Of a stretch of 64,000 bases of DNA, positions 25,031 to 37,689 are shown one piece after another. A model generated the notes under the pieces. It searched no databases and was not told the origin of the DNA. It saw only the letters and a program-made list of their open reading frames with translations. Where the stretch lies: NCBI GenBank assembly GCA_034509735.1, contig JACGWO010000005.1:26468383-26532382 (forward strand), in the 5' to 3' direction. Within the stretch, counting starts at the first letter, position 1, and each line of letters begins with the position of its first letter. The position numbers and the translations under genes are program-made. This stretch comes from Sesamum alatum. Lineage: Eukaryota > Streptophyta > Magnoliopsida > Lamiales > Pedaliaceae.

Positions 25031-25285
25031 CACTGAGGCCACTTAATTGGCGCAATTGGGGCCCGTGACTCTAAGTCATGAGTTCGAACCTCAACAACGT
25101 GTGGGATGTTATTCTACTTTAATAATAAGTGTCGTTCTACTTAATAATAGTAGTTGGTTAGATATAGTTATCTGATATTGGTAATTAATATATGGTTGTT
25201 ATAGTTGTCCGTAAGTTGTTAGGTATAAACTCCAATGCCTCATTTTCTTATCGATGTTCCTTTTCAAAATAAAATTGAGAAACTT
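25031..25285 (+). mobile_element. tRNA-derived SINE
   Basis: An A-box-like TGGCGCAATTGG (25,048-25,059) and a B-box AGTTCGAACCTC (25,081-25,092) have the spacing of an internal pol III promoter. They are followed by a T-rich, non-tRNA body. The cloverleaf is not intact, so this is a SINE and not a tRNA gene. Confidence 0.65.
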
Positions 25286-25293
25286 ATATAAAA

Positions 25294-25488
25294 AGGGGTT
25301 AATGCAATTTACCTCACTGTGATATTGCAAATGAGCAAATTACCCCCTATGAAAAAGAAATAGCAATTTACCTCCCCATGTTCTTTGAAATAGCAATTTA
25401 AACTCGGGGAGGTAAATTGCTAGTTTATTTTTCATAGGTAGGTAATTTGCTCATTTGCAATATCACAGGGGTGCTTGAATTTTTCCCT
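25294..25488. mobile_element. ~195-bp palindromic MITE
   Basis: The left arm ('tgatattgcaaatgagc', 'aatagcaatttacctcccc') and right arm ('ggggaggtaaattgctag', 'gctcatttgcaatatcac') are inverse copies that meet near 25,395, so the single strand would fold end to end. Confidence 0.85.
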
Positions 25489-26080
25489 ATATATAAATAA
25501 CACGAACAATACCTCATACAATAAAACACCAATCATGTCGCATAATGCATCATATATATATGTGTGTGTATACGTATAACATTATCAACTACATGCGCAC
25601 AACTTATACGTACAAGAATAGAATAAATAAATAAATAAATAATAGTTGGTCAAAAATAAAAATACCTAAATTTGGTGGACCAAATAAAGATAAATAAATG
25701 CGACGTACAATCAAAGTTTTGATAGATATGGATGAACCTCTATCCATATATTTTAATCCTTAAAAGAAATTAAAGAAATGATATGGGCCAAATCTGTAAT
25801 ATTTATAAAATTCAAAAGCATGACACGTATAGGGGATATTGAGCCAAAGAAGGACACGGGCGCAGGAGATGCCGTAAGAAGTGGGGGTTAATATATAATA
25901 ATGAAGAATATGTGGGCCAGTCTTAGCTGGCTGAGGCCGGGGACCATTTGCGAAAACTTTATTTTATATTTTGATCCCTCCCTCCACTCACATGCCTTTC
26001 TATCTTTTGTGCACATGTCCCTCGCATCCATTATTTTTATTTATTTTTCTCAATAAAATTGTAGAAAAATTGAAAATAAA

Positions 26081-26593
26081 CTAGCTATCGTGGCACGCCG
26101 TTCTTGTGTGCCATAATAAATAAAATATATTATAAATAAGAGTAACATATATAAACTAACACATCACATTAAACAAAAAGAAAAACTAATTTATGAATTA
26201 ATATAAAATTTAAAAAGTTGAATAAAGTAGTTTTCTTATCAGTTGAGGTTATTTTTAGCATTACAAAAATACGGTGCGACGGTGTCATTAACCGTCATTT
26301 GTCAGTAAAAAAGAATTTCTTTTATATAATATTATAGATATAATACATAATTTTTTATGCTTTAAAATATATTATAAATAAGAGTAAAATATATAAACTA
26401 ACACATCACATTAAAAATAAAAAGAAAAAAAAGAAAAAATTAATTTATTAATTAATATCAAATTTAAAAAGTTGAATAAAGTAGTTATCTTATTAGTTGA
26501 AGGTTATTTTTGCATTACAAAAAAGCGGTGCAACGGTGTCATTAACCGCCATTTGTGAGTAAAAAAAGGGTTTCTTTTATATAATAGTATAGA
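26081..26593 (-). mobile_element. 513-bp non-autonomous Helitron with a duplicated 5' segment
   Basis: On minus it starts TCTATACTATTATATAAAAG (26,593) and ends CTAG (26,081), with A before the 5' end and T after the 3' end. The 3' hairpin stem is GGCAC/GTGCC (26,092-26,096 with 26,108-26,112). The interior consists of two ~245-bp direct repeats (about 26,113-26,340 and 26,355-26,593). Both contain 'ggtgtcattaaccg' and the 'tttcttttatataat' 5'-end phrase, so a second 5'-like end lies internally near 26,335. Confidence 0.7.
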
Positions 26594-27328
26594 TTAAAAA
26601 AAAAAATAGATCAGATTCCCTTTTTTGGAAATTCATTTAATTGGATATGAAATTTTCAATGAAAAATTTAAAATAAAAATTTTCATATGTACGAGCACTT
26701 ATTTTTTAAAAAATAAAAGTCGAACATAGTTAACTTCATCATTTTATTTAAATAAAAAAAAAGTACTTGAAGAAGAAAATGTTAATTGCAGAAAGAAAAA
26801 TTTTGTTTTAAGATTATTAAAAAAAGAATAAAAGTCATAAAACTATGACAAATGAAATACTGCATTTTCGGTAGGTTTAAATTTGAAAAGAATTAACTTA
26901 TTAATATTTCAATTTAAATTAAAAAATCAAAACTAATTAATAAAATTGATTAAATTTAAAAAGATGGTAAAAATATAAAAGGGTTTAGAAATGATAATGA
27001 TATGAAACACAAATTAGTATAATAACTCTCAAATAAAAAAAATCAAAATGAGTGGTTTCCTATTACAATAACATGTCTCCAAGAGTTAGTGATTATCTGA
27101 GATTTTTATATATATAGCTTAAATTATTTTCAAATTGACTTAGTAATATTAGTAAAATATGGCTTGACTGCTTTTTTCTTTTTTTTTTTTTCTTCAAACG
27201 CTTATTACAAAATGACATCAATACATATGCTCGATCAGTACATTAATATAACAAAAAATCATACAATAACATCACATGAGATACAAATACTCGCACGTTG
27301 GAAGATATTCAGACTCATAACCTCAAAC
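26594..27328. other. AT-rich intergenic DNA
   Basis: Nothing recognised. Confidence 0.5.
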
Positions 27329-27586
27329 TTTTTTTTTAATTGAAAGCGATGAATTTTATTAATCAAAAGCACAGTAATTATATTCAGTCTTGTCGGCTAT
27401 CAATATCGAATAGAGACAATTACAAACAATCAAATCAATAATATCATATAAACTAACACCTAGCTATACAACAACAAATCATACCTACTATACAGTAGAA
27501 ATAACATCAATCCATGCAGGAGTTCGAACCCTCATCTCTAGGATCATGAAACCTCAATTTCGCCAACTAAGCTAGGCTTCCTCGAC
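27329..27586 (-). mobile_element. tRNA-derived SINE, minus strand
   Basis: On minus, the A-box TAGCTTAGTTGGCG (27,574-27,561) is followed by the B-box GGTTCGAACT (27,530-27,521). The element ends in a poly(A), seen as a T run at 27,329-27,338 on plus. The tRNA-like head is diverged, so it is not a functional tRNA. Confidence 0.7.
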
Positions 27587-27649
27587 ATAAACTTATTCAT
27601 ACAAGCTCTAGAAAGATACTTTATGGGATTTCTTTATCACATCTTTTAA

Positions 27650-27888
27650 GGGATAAATACAATATACCCCCTGTGATATAAGAAATGAGTAAAAACCCGT
27701 CTGTAAAAATAATTAGCAAATTACCTTCCTGTGTTTTGAGAAATGAAACAAATTACCCTTCTATCAAGGGAAAACACAGAGGGCTAATTTGTTTCATTTT
27801 AAAATCATAGGGAATAATTTGCTAATTATTTTTTCACAGGGGGTTTTTTGCTCATTTCTTATATGGGGAATAAATTGCATTTATCCCC
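27650..27888. mobile_element. 239-bp MULE-like MITE with perfect 9-bp TSD
   Basis: The ends GGGATAAATACAATA and the inverse of GGGGATAAATGCAATTT form terminal inverted repeats that extend almost to the centre. The nonamer ATCTTTTAA flanks both sides (27,641-27,649 and 27,889-27,897). A 9-bp duplication is the hallmark of Mutator-like transposition. Confidence 0.88.
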
Positions 27889-27897
27889 ATCTTTTAA

Positions 27898-30730
27898 TAA
27901 ATAATTTAGTCGATCACCAACTCTAATCGCATAATTAGATTTAATTTTGTTCTAATTTATAATAAAGTATTATATATCTATTAATGTATAGTGGAAATCC
28001 AGTGGTATTAGTATTTTGTTCACATATAATATATACATATTACGTGTATAAATTTCAACGTCATTTATATCATATTTAAGAAAAATACTTTGCATACGTA
28101 CACTCAATGTGCATATATTAAATAAATTACGAGATACAGTAGCATTATAAAATAAACAGACCCCACACCCGTGAAATTCTATAAACGAAGCTATTACTAA
28201 TTAATTAATTATGACGATTTATTGCGCGATTATTTAAGTTTTAAAATAAAGTTATTATTTAAAAATAGGTGGTGCATGTATCACACCGTTGATGAATCTC
28301 AAACCCTACGATTAGTTCGACCTCTTTTGAAGTTTTAAATATTAATTAAGAAAATGTACTAAACTAAATATATTTGACTTTGATGCTTAATTAGAAATGT
28401 TCTAACAGGCCATTGACATTGCTTTTTTCTCATTTAATAAATATAAAATTGTCCATTATTTATTCTTCTATTTATTATTTATTCATTTATTTAGTTCATC
28501 CACGTATATATAATTCTAAGCGTACAAGAGATCTCTTACTCCACGCGTTTCAAATAATATAAACATTTGAATAAAATAATTCTGTCACTGTATAAAGTTT
28601 GATTAATTTAAAAAATTATTATATTTTATGTAATTCTCAACTTAACAATTGATGTATTTCTCCTTCCTTCTTGATCTCGCATTGCGCGAGCTTATTTAAC
28701 AAATTAACTACTTTTCAACTTTTTACTAAAAAATAAGTTGGAAAAAGTATTTTTGAGGGGAAATAATTGATGTGTTTGATTTTATTTTCTCTTTATTTTT
28801 GAGATGGTGAAAAAATAAAACCAAACAAAATATTACCCAAAACATCTTTACTGGGTGTTTTGAATAATTTTGGTACATTCTCCCATATATATATATATAT
28901 ATATATATATTCACATACAAATAAATAAATATTATTGTATACATATATATATTTATAAAAATATAAAAAAGAGACATGATTTGATAATAAACAATATTTT
29001 TTGTCTCCTAATATACAACACAAATAAAATAAATATTACTACATATATATAGAAATACATATATAAAAATATATAAAAGAGACATGATTTGACAATGAAC
29101 AGTGTTTTTTGTCTCCCAATATACAACACAGTACATGCAATATATTTTTTACACTATTTAAAATTAACTCAAAAAATAAACTCAAACATATACCCTATCC
29201 CTACAACGCACTTATTTATCTTTATTTTTTCTTTCTATCTCCATAAAACAAAACAAAACATTCCAAAAATAAATCCATACACAATGAATACTTTTTGTTT
29301 TGTAATTTAGGATCTATTCACTTTTGGTCCCATTGATTATGGGATTATAACTTATGGTCCCGTAACTTTTGAAAAACAATATTGTCCTATGGTCCAGTTA
29401 GATATTTTAATGAAAACTGAGCATGTTGATGTTAGGAATTTTCACTTTTGGTTCTATTTTACGAGATTCTCACCTTTAAACTTTCAAAAAGTAGTATTTT
29501 TTGTCCCATGTAATAAACGGGCACATTACATTTTTCATTAAATATCTAAGAAAAATGTGTCAAAAGATCAGAAGTGTTGCTTTTTGAAAATTATAAAATC
29601 AAAAGTGAGAATCTCGTAGGCAATGCGAGCAAAAGTACTGGAAAGACCCTAAGTTATGGACGCAAAATACCATTTCCCCTATTTTAATTTACAACTTGTT
29701 CTTTTGAATTGCTTTGAACTAATTTAAGCCAAAAGTTATAAATAGGTTCCTACCAACTTTTGCAATTTGTTGGTAAAACTATAAACAATTATTTTTCCAA
29801 GCGTTCCAATTTTTTTCTCACTTTTAACTTTTAATTTTCAAACACTTTTAACTTTCAATAAAACTCAACTTACAAAATGTTCTATAATTTGTTTTTACCA
29901 CAAAAATAAAACTATTGGAAACAAGTCTATGTTATTTGTTGCATAAAACCCAACTCAAATCGGTTGAATTGTCATCTAATCCATAAAATGATTAGCACAA
30001 ATCATAAAATCGAACAAGGTTCAAAATTGTTGAATTTTTTGACAATCATTCTGAATTGCCGATTGAACCAGTGACTCGATCCTATTGCCCGATTCATTAT
30101 ATTTTTTTAAAATTTCAAAAAAATTATACAATTTGAAATTAAATCCATGACATTTCATATTAAAATTGACATAAATACCAATAGACCAACACCCAAATTA
30201 AAATAGTTATTTGAATAATATGTTAAGAAATGAATAAAGTCATTAAGCGTATAAACCTAGCTACATTTTATTTCCTATGATTATTTAAATTGCTAATTAA
30301 ATTCACAATTAATATAATAAGACTTATATAATATTTTAAGAATATGCTATACTAATAATTTATTTACAATAAAATTTAATTATAACTTTAACTCTAATAG
30401 TAAATAATTCGCTATTTATGTTATTATCCCAATTTCTATTTTTATCTTTGCTAAAAACTTCATCATATTGATTTTACTATCAAATTTGAAATACTTTTAA
30501 TTCTTATAATAACTTAAAAAACTTTTATATTTACACTTTTCTATTTTTTTATTATAATATATTTATATTATAATTTTTATAATAATATAATTATAATATC
30601 ACTAATTCGACCCGATTCATCCGTGAATGAATCACCCTTTATTGAGTCAATTTCGTTGGACTTTTAAAACATTGGTTTAATGGTCACTTCACCAACTCTC
30701 ACATTTATGCACTACATGTCGTTTTTGAAC
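27898..30730. other. AT-rich intergenic DNA with MITE remnants
   Basis: No gene. There are (TA)n tracts at 28,886-28,911. 29,310-29,690 looks like a complete but diverged MITE: one end has 'cacttttggtcccattgatt' and the other the inverse idea, 'gaccctaagttatggacgc'. Confidence 0.45.
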
Positions 30731-32068
30731 ATCAAGGGATGAGATTCAGATTGCGGGTGAGAAGAGAAGACTGCGTGCCTGTCACTCTATCAGTCCTGGT
30801 GACAGAGGAAAAGCCTATAGATCACGTGCTTTTGCCACGTTTCATATACTCAGCCAATCTGTTGCTTCACGTGGTTTTAACTGGTAACCTGCGTTGTTAC
30901 CAATGCCTTGGCAGCCATTTTTTTTTTCAAAGATATAAGTATGTACATATATATAAAGCATGAACCCATGCACAAAAATTTATAATTTTATAATATTTTT
31001 ATAAATTTCTGATTTACAGATATATAATTTAATAACTGTCTTATTATACAATAGTGTAAACTTATTTATACAAATCTCAATATTAAATTTTTTATCAAAT
31101 TTATTTACGGATCTTTTTAAAAATAACAATAAAACATTATTTTATTTTTACACATTAAGAAAAAATATTTTATTAGTTCTAAATACTATATATATATTTT
31201 CTTATTCAATTGATATGTTTTTAGTAAAATCAAAATGTTAGTATTAAAATACGTCCTGCATAAGACTTTATCCTATTACCTAGTGACATAAATTCCCCTA
31301 ACAAAATACGATTCGTCATACGATTATGAGAGTAAGAACAGAAAAGTATTAGTTACACCTTTTATTTCTTCCATAAAAATTAAAAATATCTGAAACTAAT
31401 AAATAAGTAAGAGATATATACATAATTCTAAATTATATGCTCGGTATATATACAATAAGAAATTAAAAAACGGACATAACATATAATAGCAACAATACAC
31501 ATAATAAAAATTTCTAGTAGTTGGAGTCATGCCCATTAATTATCATAGATACCTTCCGATAATCAAGCTATTGTTTAATGAATATTTTTTTTTATCATGT
31601 TGAATTGGCAACCTGATGTAATTCTTTTTCACTTGATATTGTACTTATTAATGGCCTATAGTTTTATTTTATCTTTTTGTCAGTTTTATTTTCTTTTGGT
31701 GGACCAAAATAAAAATAACTATTTTACTCATAAATTTTAATCTCTATACATACTCTCACAAATATTGACTTTTGGCATGTCATCAAACATAATAAACACA
31801 AAATATGTAATATTTTAATGACAACTTACTACATATGATAGTGCAAATTTATTTATACAAAACTCAATATTGAATTTATACTGAGATTATCTACTGAACA
31901 TTTTGAAAATAACCATAGTATATTATCATACCTTAGATATTGAAAAAAAAAATATTTTATAAATTCCGAGTACTATGTATTTTTGTTATTTAATTAATAT
32001 ACTTCAGTAAATTAAAAAGTATTAATATTTAAATACATTATGTAAAAGATACTATCATATATCCCAAA
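30731..32068. other. Intergenic DNA
   Basis: A patch of more balanced composition at 30,735-30,915 holds a 74-codon frame without recognisable domain. The remainder is AT-rich. Confidence 0.4.
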
Positions 32069-32760
32069 TGATGTAAACGGATTTCTCTTTGCATAAATAC
32101 TGATGTGAGCTGAAAGAGCTCGTTCTTGGGCTTGGGTGCAGCGGACCTCGGATTTCTGCAAGCTATAAAAAACGGACCTACAAAAAAAAAACGTTAGCAC
32201 TCTGACGCTCAAGTCAGTAAACAGTTGTAAAAGAATAAATGTGAATAAAGTGAGCATAAAATGAACTTAATGCGAGTGTGGGAGCATAAAATTGTGTGTT
32301 AGAGTGCTAGAAAAACGTTACTTGAGCCAGTCAAGTAGTCCGGTATTTATAGAGGAAGAGCCACGGTTGGAAGGGACTCTTCATCATCCTGGACTCTAGA
32401 AGGACCGAGTATTGGCCTTCCTAGACTTCTGCAGGCTTCGGGCTCCTTGAAAGTAGAAAGTTGGTTGAAATGGTCTTTCACGGATAAGAATAAGGGGTAG
32501 ACCCGATCAACCCTTATGCGTTTTTTGTGAGCTTGGGCCTCCGCCTTAGGCCTCCTTGATGGGGCTTCTTCCTAGGCCTAGGCTGAGATCTTTCTTGTTG
32601 AGGATAAGCTCGATTAGTCCTTCCTTGGGCTGGGTTGGTGCCCCGAGTGGGCCTCCTCCTAGAAATAGGTGGGGCTCTGTGTGGGGCTCCAACACCTCTC
32701 CTTGGGCTCCTAAACGTCTCTTTGGGCTTTTGGGCTAACCATTTTGGCATATATCAATCA
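32069..32760 (-). repeat. 3' LTR of the Tat element
   Basis: On minus it starts TGATTGATATATGCC directly after the G-rich tract 'gttggggggac' (polypurine tract) and ends TTTACATCA. Length is 692 bp. It contains a TATA-like CTATAAATA (32,352-32,344, minus), as expected of an LTR promoter. Confidence 0.75.
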
Positions 32761-33287
32761 GTCCCCCCAACTAGGAGAGGGAGGGTTCACCACTATTCCC
32801 ACTCAGAGTAGAGGCCTTCTGTGGTTAGCAAGGGAGGTTTGTCCTCCTTTCCTGCTCAATCGGCTCCAGGCAAGCTTCCCTCCTGGCCAGAGAAACGAAA
32901 CAGTCATCTAGGGTTACAGGCGTCTTGCGTCATGCCTGTCATGATGGGTGGAGGCTGCCTTTATAGCAGGCTAGGGTGTAGGCCTCTACAGAGGCTATGC
33001 GCATGAGGGCCACGCACCCCGCATGGGGGGCATTTATTGCTAACTGCCGGGTGTCGGTTATTTTTCCTGCTTGGTAACCGCCCAACGGGAGGCGATTTCT
33101 TACACGATCTTTGGGTAACCGCATCCTCCCCATGTTTTTTCCCTCGATCACATTATTACTCTGTTCCCTTCAATTCTTCCGCCTTCTCACGTCTTTTGCA
33201 AAAAGGAACTGCAACCTTATACATTTTCACAAACTTTGAAAGTTCAATCTTCCCTTCTCTCGTATTTTTATCATTTTTTTGCAAAAA

Positions 33288-35580
33288 ATGTCTTCTTCCA
33301 CCACTTCCGACAAGTCTATTCAATTCATGGGGAATGGATTGGAGGCGATGATCCCTTTGCCGCCTCTTCCATGGGGACAACCTCTGGTCCCTCGGCCTAC
33401 AGAGGTGGTAGGAGGTGGAGCCTGAGGAACCTCTCATGCGTTCCTCGATGGTTGATTGATGAGGAGGAAGAAGTGTCTGGGAGGCAAAGGTCTGGCCGGG
33501 GGAGATGATGAGGAAGGGTCTTCGCCCGGAGAGGAGAGAGATGAGCCGTCGAAGGCGGAAGAGATGGAGGAGGAAAGGGAGGCGAGTCCCACTCCATTGG
33601 AAAGGGCCTCCTTCTTTCAGGCGTCTGATGCCGCCCGCCTGCGGGAGGAGTATGGGATCCCCCAGGGTTCCACTATTTATGTCCCCTCCCCAGATATCGC
33701 CGGAGCTTTCTCCCTCCGGCTGTTTGTGCTTCTACTTGGCCAAACTGATGGTTGGTTTTAGGTTTCCCCTTCCCTCCTTCTACCAGGACGTGTCTAGGTT
33801 ATTTAAGGTTCCTTTGAACTAGTTGGCCCCCAACTCCTTCCGCCTTCTTGCTAGTTTTTCCATGATTTTCACGTACCATAATTGGTCTGTTACCAGCCAA
33901 AATTTCTCTTTTTTTTTTTCAATTAAGAAAGTCAGATCCCAGCACCTTCCACTTCTTCCCCCGACAGGGGATTCGCTTCCTGCCTACCCCAAGCGCGCCT
34001 AAGTCTTGGAGCGGCAACTTCTTTTTTGTGCGCCCTCCCCTTCCATGGTCTTTCCCATGCGAGTGAATTTCTGATCTCCCTCCTGCCGATCCCGCATCTG
34101 GGAAGGGCAGGCCGCCAGCCCTCATAGCCTTTTTGGAGGAGTTGAATGAGGACCTCTATGATGTTCGAGGCCTCATAGAGGAAAGGCTTCTTTACTAGTT
34201 TGGGTTGAGTCCCAAGGAAGGTCCCCTTGGAGGAGCCCCTGGGTATCCTTCGTTTTTTGGCTTCTGATTCTTTTGATTTATGTTGTGTGTTTTTGAAATT
34301 TTGCTTCTCCTTTTGTGCAAAGAAAATCATGTTTGACAAGCTTCTCAGGGAGAGTGCTCAAGGGAGTCCAGCGGGGACTCCTTCCGCCGCTCGAACTCCA
34401 AAAAAGACCCCATCCCCTGGCGATGGTAAGGGGAAGCGTCTGGCTGCTCCCTCCTACCGAGGGTCCTCCAAACGATTGAAGGGGAGTTCGTCTAGCCATC
34501 CCCCTCAGGGAGCTCCTTGAGGGTGGTCACCCGTTCGACTGTCGTGCCTCCTCCTCCCTCGTTTGGGGGATCCTCCCCCCGATGCCAACTATTTGTCCGT
34601 GATTAGGGGGTGTGCACCTATCAGTCTATACTAAGAGAGAGAGAAGGAGAGTCAGGGCTCTCTACTGAGTTTCTACGGGGGCTGATCCTTCCAGTGGACA
34701 GGCGTTCGTTTGCCTCCTTTTCTAAGGAGGAGTTGGCTGGGGCCTTCGCCTACTATGTTGCGAAGGTGTGGTGCATTATCCCGCCTGGGTTTTATGTACT
34801 GTGTTTGATTTTGACCTTGGTATATGTTCTCTCTTTCACATGGCCTCAGTGGCCGAGGAGTTTCTGAGTCGTTGCATAGAGACCCCTCTCCCTACTCCTG
34901 CTGATGCCCAACAGAAGCTGTTGGAGGATCATGTGGAGTGGTTGGCCTCCAACTTAGCCAAGATCAAGGAGGCCAAGAAGAAGGTCACCGGGAAGTACCA
35001 GCAGGCGGAGAAGGAGAATAAGAAGCTGCAGTAGGACTTCCTGGCCTTGTCCTAGGACTAGTCGGAGGCTCTGAGGGAAGCTACAGACAAGGGCCGCTTG
35101 GATTTCTCCTACACTAAGGAGGGCAAGCAGTTCCTGGCCTCGTATTGGGAGATCCGCCTCTTGGAGTACAAGAAGTCTGAAGATTTTCAAGGAGAGATTT
35201 CTAACGTGGTAGGGCCATTCCTAAGGTATGGCTTTATGTCCTGTCAAGAATTGTTTGCAGCTCAGGGCTATCCTCCGGAGAGGGCGGATCTTTCCTTCCT
35301 GGACTACGAGGGGATTCTAAAGAAGTCCCCGAACCCCTTTGCTCCCCCATCACCGTAAGTTGAATCTTCCCCCTTGATATAGGTAACAAGTTTATCCGAT
35401 TCTCTTCCATTTTATCTGGAATTTTTGGGCCGATGAATGATATGGCCGGTAAATTCTTTTCAGAAGAGGACCTGGATCAAGTGCTAGAGACGGTCGAGCC
35501 TGCTGATGTTGTTCCCCCCTCCACTGAGCCGGAAGCCCTGGAAGAGCCTAAGAAGACCCCGCATGTGGGGAAGGATGATT
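33288..35580 (+). pseudogene. Accessory antisense frame of the Tat element ('putative gypsy-type transposon' domain protein), broken
   Basis: This is coded opposite to gag-pol, between pol and the 3' LTR. It starts at the ATG at 33,288 (MSSSTTSDKSIQF). A Glu-rich segment and 'LREEYGIPQGSTIYVPSP' follow (33,590-33,690). Then, after a frame change, comes a segment with FRFPLPSFYQDV and LAPNSFRLLASF (33,760-33,860), matching the layout of the plant domain catalogued as putative gypsy-type transposon (PF04195, from memory). Downstream are a Ser/Lys-rich linker (34,330-34,520) and a Lys/Glu coiled coil (34,840-35,090). Several frameshifts and stops break it. The function of such proteins is unknown. 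Confidence 0.6.
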
Positions 35581-36019
35581 GACTGTACCCCCCATTTGAT
35601 ACATTTAATTTTCTTGTTGTGCTTGCCCCCATGGTGCGTGGGATAAAACAATTTCTTTTTATTGTTTTTTGAGTGCTGCTACTGCTTCTTCCCCCCTCCC
35701 CCCAAGTCGGTTTAGCTTGGGGGGTTTGTTATGATATGCCTTTTGCATTGCTTCATATAAATGTCTTTATGATTCTGATGATTGGGGGTTGGCCGCCCTA
35801 TGCATGTTTCTTTCTAGCTCCTGAAAAGGGAGATAGAATAGTTTTGTTGATGACTTTGAGAATACCTAAGGTAAGAGGTGATTTTCTTCCTCTCTAGGGG
35901 GCATTGAGTATGCCTTGATCCGGTTTGAGGTTTTGTTGCCTCTATTTGGATGTGACTGCTTGAAAAAATGGGATTTACTTCACTTGAATACCTGCAGTAA
36001 GGCATGATTTATTTTTAAG

Positions 36020-36292
36020 ATGTGCCTGCAAAGTGGCAGGGCTGGCCTGAATGCCTGCAAGGTAGCGAGGCTTATTCAACAGACTGCCTGCAGTGTGGCA
36101 AGATTTTTCCAACAGACTGCCTGTGGTGTGGCAGGGCTTTTTCGAAGGGGTGCCTGCAATGCAACATAGTTTATTGGATAGACTGCCTGCAACGTGGCAG
36201 GGATTGTTGAATGGCATGTTTTCAATGTGGCAGGGCTTACTGGATGGACTGCCTACAATGTGGCAGGGCTTACTCTGGGGCATACCTGCCAA
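36020..36292 (-). repeat. 33-bp tandem repeat coding an 11-residue repeat on minus
   Basis: About eight units on the pattern 'gcctgcaatgtggcagggc' plus 14 bases. The unit is a multiple of three, and the minus frame 36,292-35,975 is open through all of them, giving repeats like KPCHTTGSLLE and KSCHTAGSLLN. The zone lies just downstream of the integrase. Confidence 0.85.
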
Positions 36293-36319
36293 AAGTGGAA
36301 TTTTTTTAGCACGAAGGGC

Positions 36320-37200
36320 TTATTTGTGGTGAGGAGGATTTTACCTTTTCTGAACAGTGTAATGACCCTTCTTGACAGTAGGTAGTAGCGAAGTAGGGGA
36401 TCCTGCCTGTATGCAGAAGGAAGGTAAAAAGGTCCTCTGGGGGGCACGACTCTGTTATTTTCTTGGGGGGTACCTGCTTTAGGAGGTCTAGGAAGATATC
36501 CTTCTGTGGAGACCCCGCCTTGACCGTTTGCTTGAGGGTGAGCCACAGATGTGAATCTTTGTCTGATTCGCAGCCTTTGCACCAATCTCGTATCTTATTT
36601 CCTTGAAATTATCGTTCATTGTCCGACATGATTTTGCGGGGGAGCCCGAAATGACATATGATATTCTTCTACATGAATTTCATGACTTCTGCTTCAGTAA
36701 TGCAGGGAGGGGTTCGACTTTCACCCATTTTGTGAAGTAGTCTATGGCTACCAGCAGAAATTTCGTTGCCCAAGGGCCATAGGAAACGATCCCACGATGT
36801 CCATCCCCCATTGGGCAAAAGGACATGGGGCCAACAATGTGGCCAATAGTTCAACAGGCTGATTATTAGGGAGGCATGCTTTTGACACCTCTCGCACTGT
36901 TTAACTAGGGCCTTGGCATCTTGCTTCATCGTAAGCCAGAAGTACCCTGCTCTGAAGGCCTTGTTGGCTAGGGCCAACACTCCTATATGTGATCCACAAC
37001 ATCCCCCATGAATCTCTTTGAGGACATATATCCCCCCTTCTTGTGACAGGCATCTCAAGAGGGGATGCGTGAAGGATTTGCAAAAGGGTATCTCCTACCA
37101 GGAGAAACGGATGTCCCACTTCTTCAGACGGGTAGCCTCCCATCTGTCCATGGGGAGACGACCTTCCCTTAGCCAGTCCAGGACAGGCTGTCTCCAGTCT
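36320..37200 (-). pseudogene. Ty3/gypsy integrase, degenerate
   Basis: The zinc-binding HHCC module is visible on minus at about 37,010-36,885 (HGGCCGSHIGVLALANKAF, then CERCQKHA). The catalytic core follows but changes frame several times: fragments such as GESRTPPCITEAEVMKF and a SDN-type motif at about 36,620 are readable, and the region ends near 36,490 with SVAHPQANGQ, written as TSVAHPQANGQ. Integrase would insert the cDNA into the host genome. Confidence 0.75.
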
Positions 37201-37680
37201 CCCCAAGGGAGTATGGCCTGTACCTCCTTCGGTAAGTGGTATATTGTTATCCGCGTAGTTCGACAGTCATCCATGGTGCTAGCCAATTTTGACAAGTAGT
37301 CGGTTTAGTTGTTCTCTTTTTTCGAGGGATTTGAATGAGTTGGAAGGTATCCAACTTGGTCTTCCATTCCTCCTTGGCTTCGTATACTCTTTCTGTTTGC
37401 TTCGCGATGAGCTGGGAGTCAGAGTAGGCTACCAGGTGCCTGGCTCTAGCTTCCCAGGCCATTCTCATGCCCAAAGCCAGGGCTTCATACTCAGCCTCGT
37501 TGTTAGAGGCTTTGAACCCGAACTTGATTGCGAATTCCATATCTGCCCCCTCGGGAGAGGTCATGACTACGTCCGTGCCACTTCCCTGGGCGGTAGAGGA
37601 TCTGTCCACGTGTAGAAGCCAGGTCCCCTTGTCCGGAGGAGGAGATGTGCTTCTTGAGATAAAAAATCGGCTAGTGCCTG
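37200..37680 (-). pseudogene. Archaeal-type RNase H (aRH) of the Tat element
   Basis: The frame on minus shows the motifs of the second RNase H of Tat elements: SSTAQGSGTDVVMTSPEG, then FKASNNEAEYEALALGM, then VAYSDSQLI. The acidic residues of the D-E-D core are present, but the usual first motif DGSS reads DRSS. The domain degrades the RNA strand of RNA/DNA hybrids. An extra RNase H after the ordinary one is diagnostic for the Tat lineage. Confidence 0.75.
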
Positions 37681-37689
37681 AGCTTTGAT

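Noticed and set aside
25031..25100. tRNA gene
   Set aside because: A and B boxes are present but the cloverleaf stems do not pair and the body continues as a SINE.
28726..29052. Tyr/Ile-rich frames on both strands
   Set aside because: Produced by (TA)n repeats.
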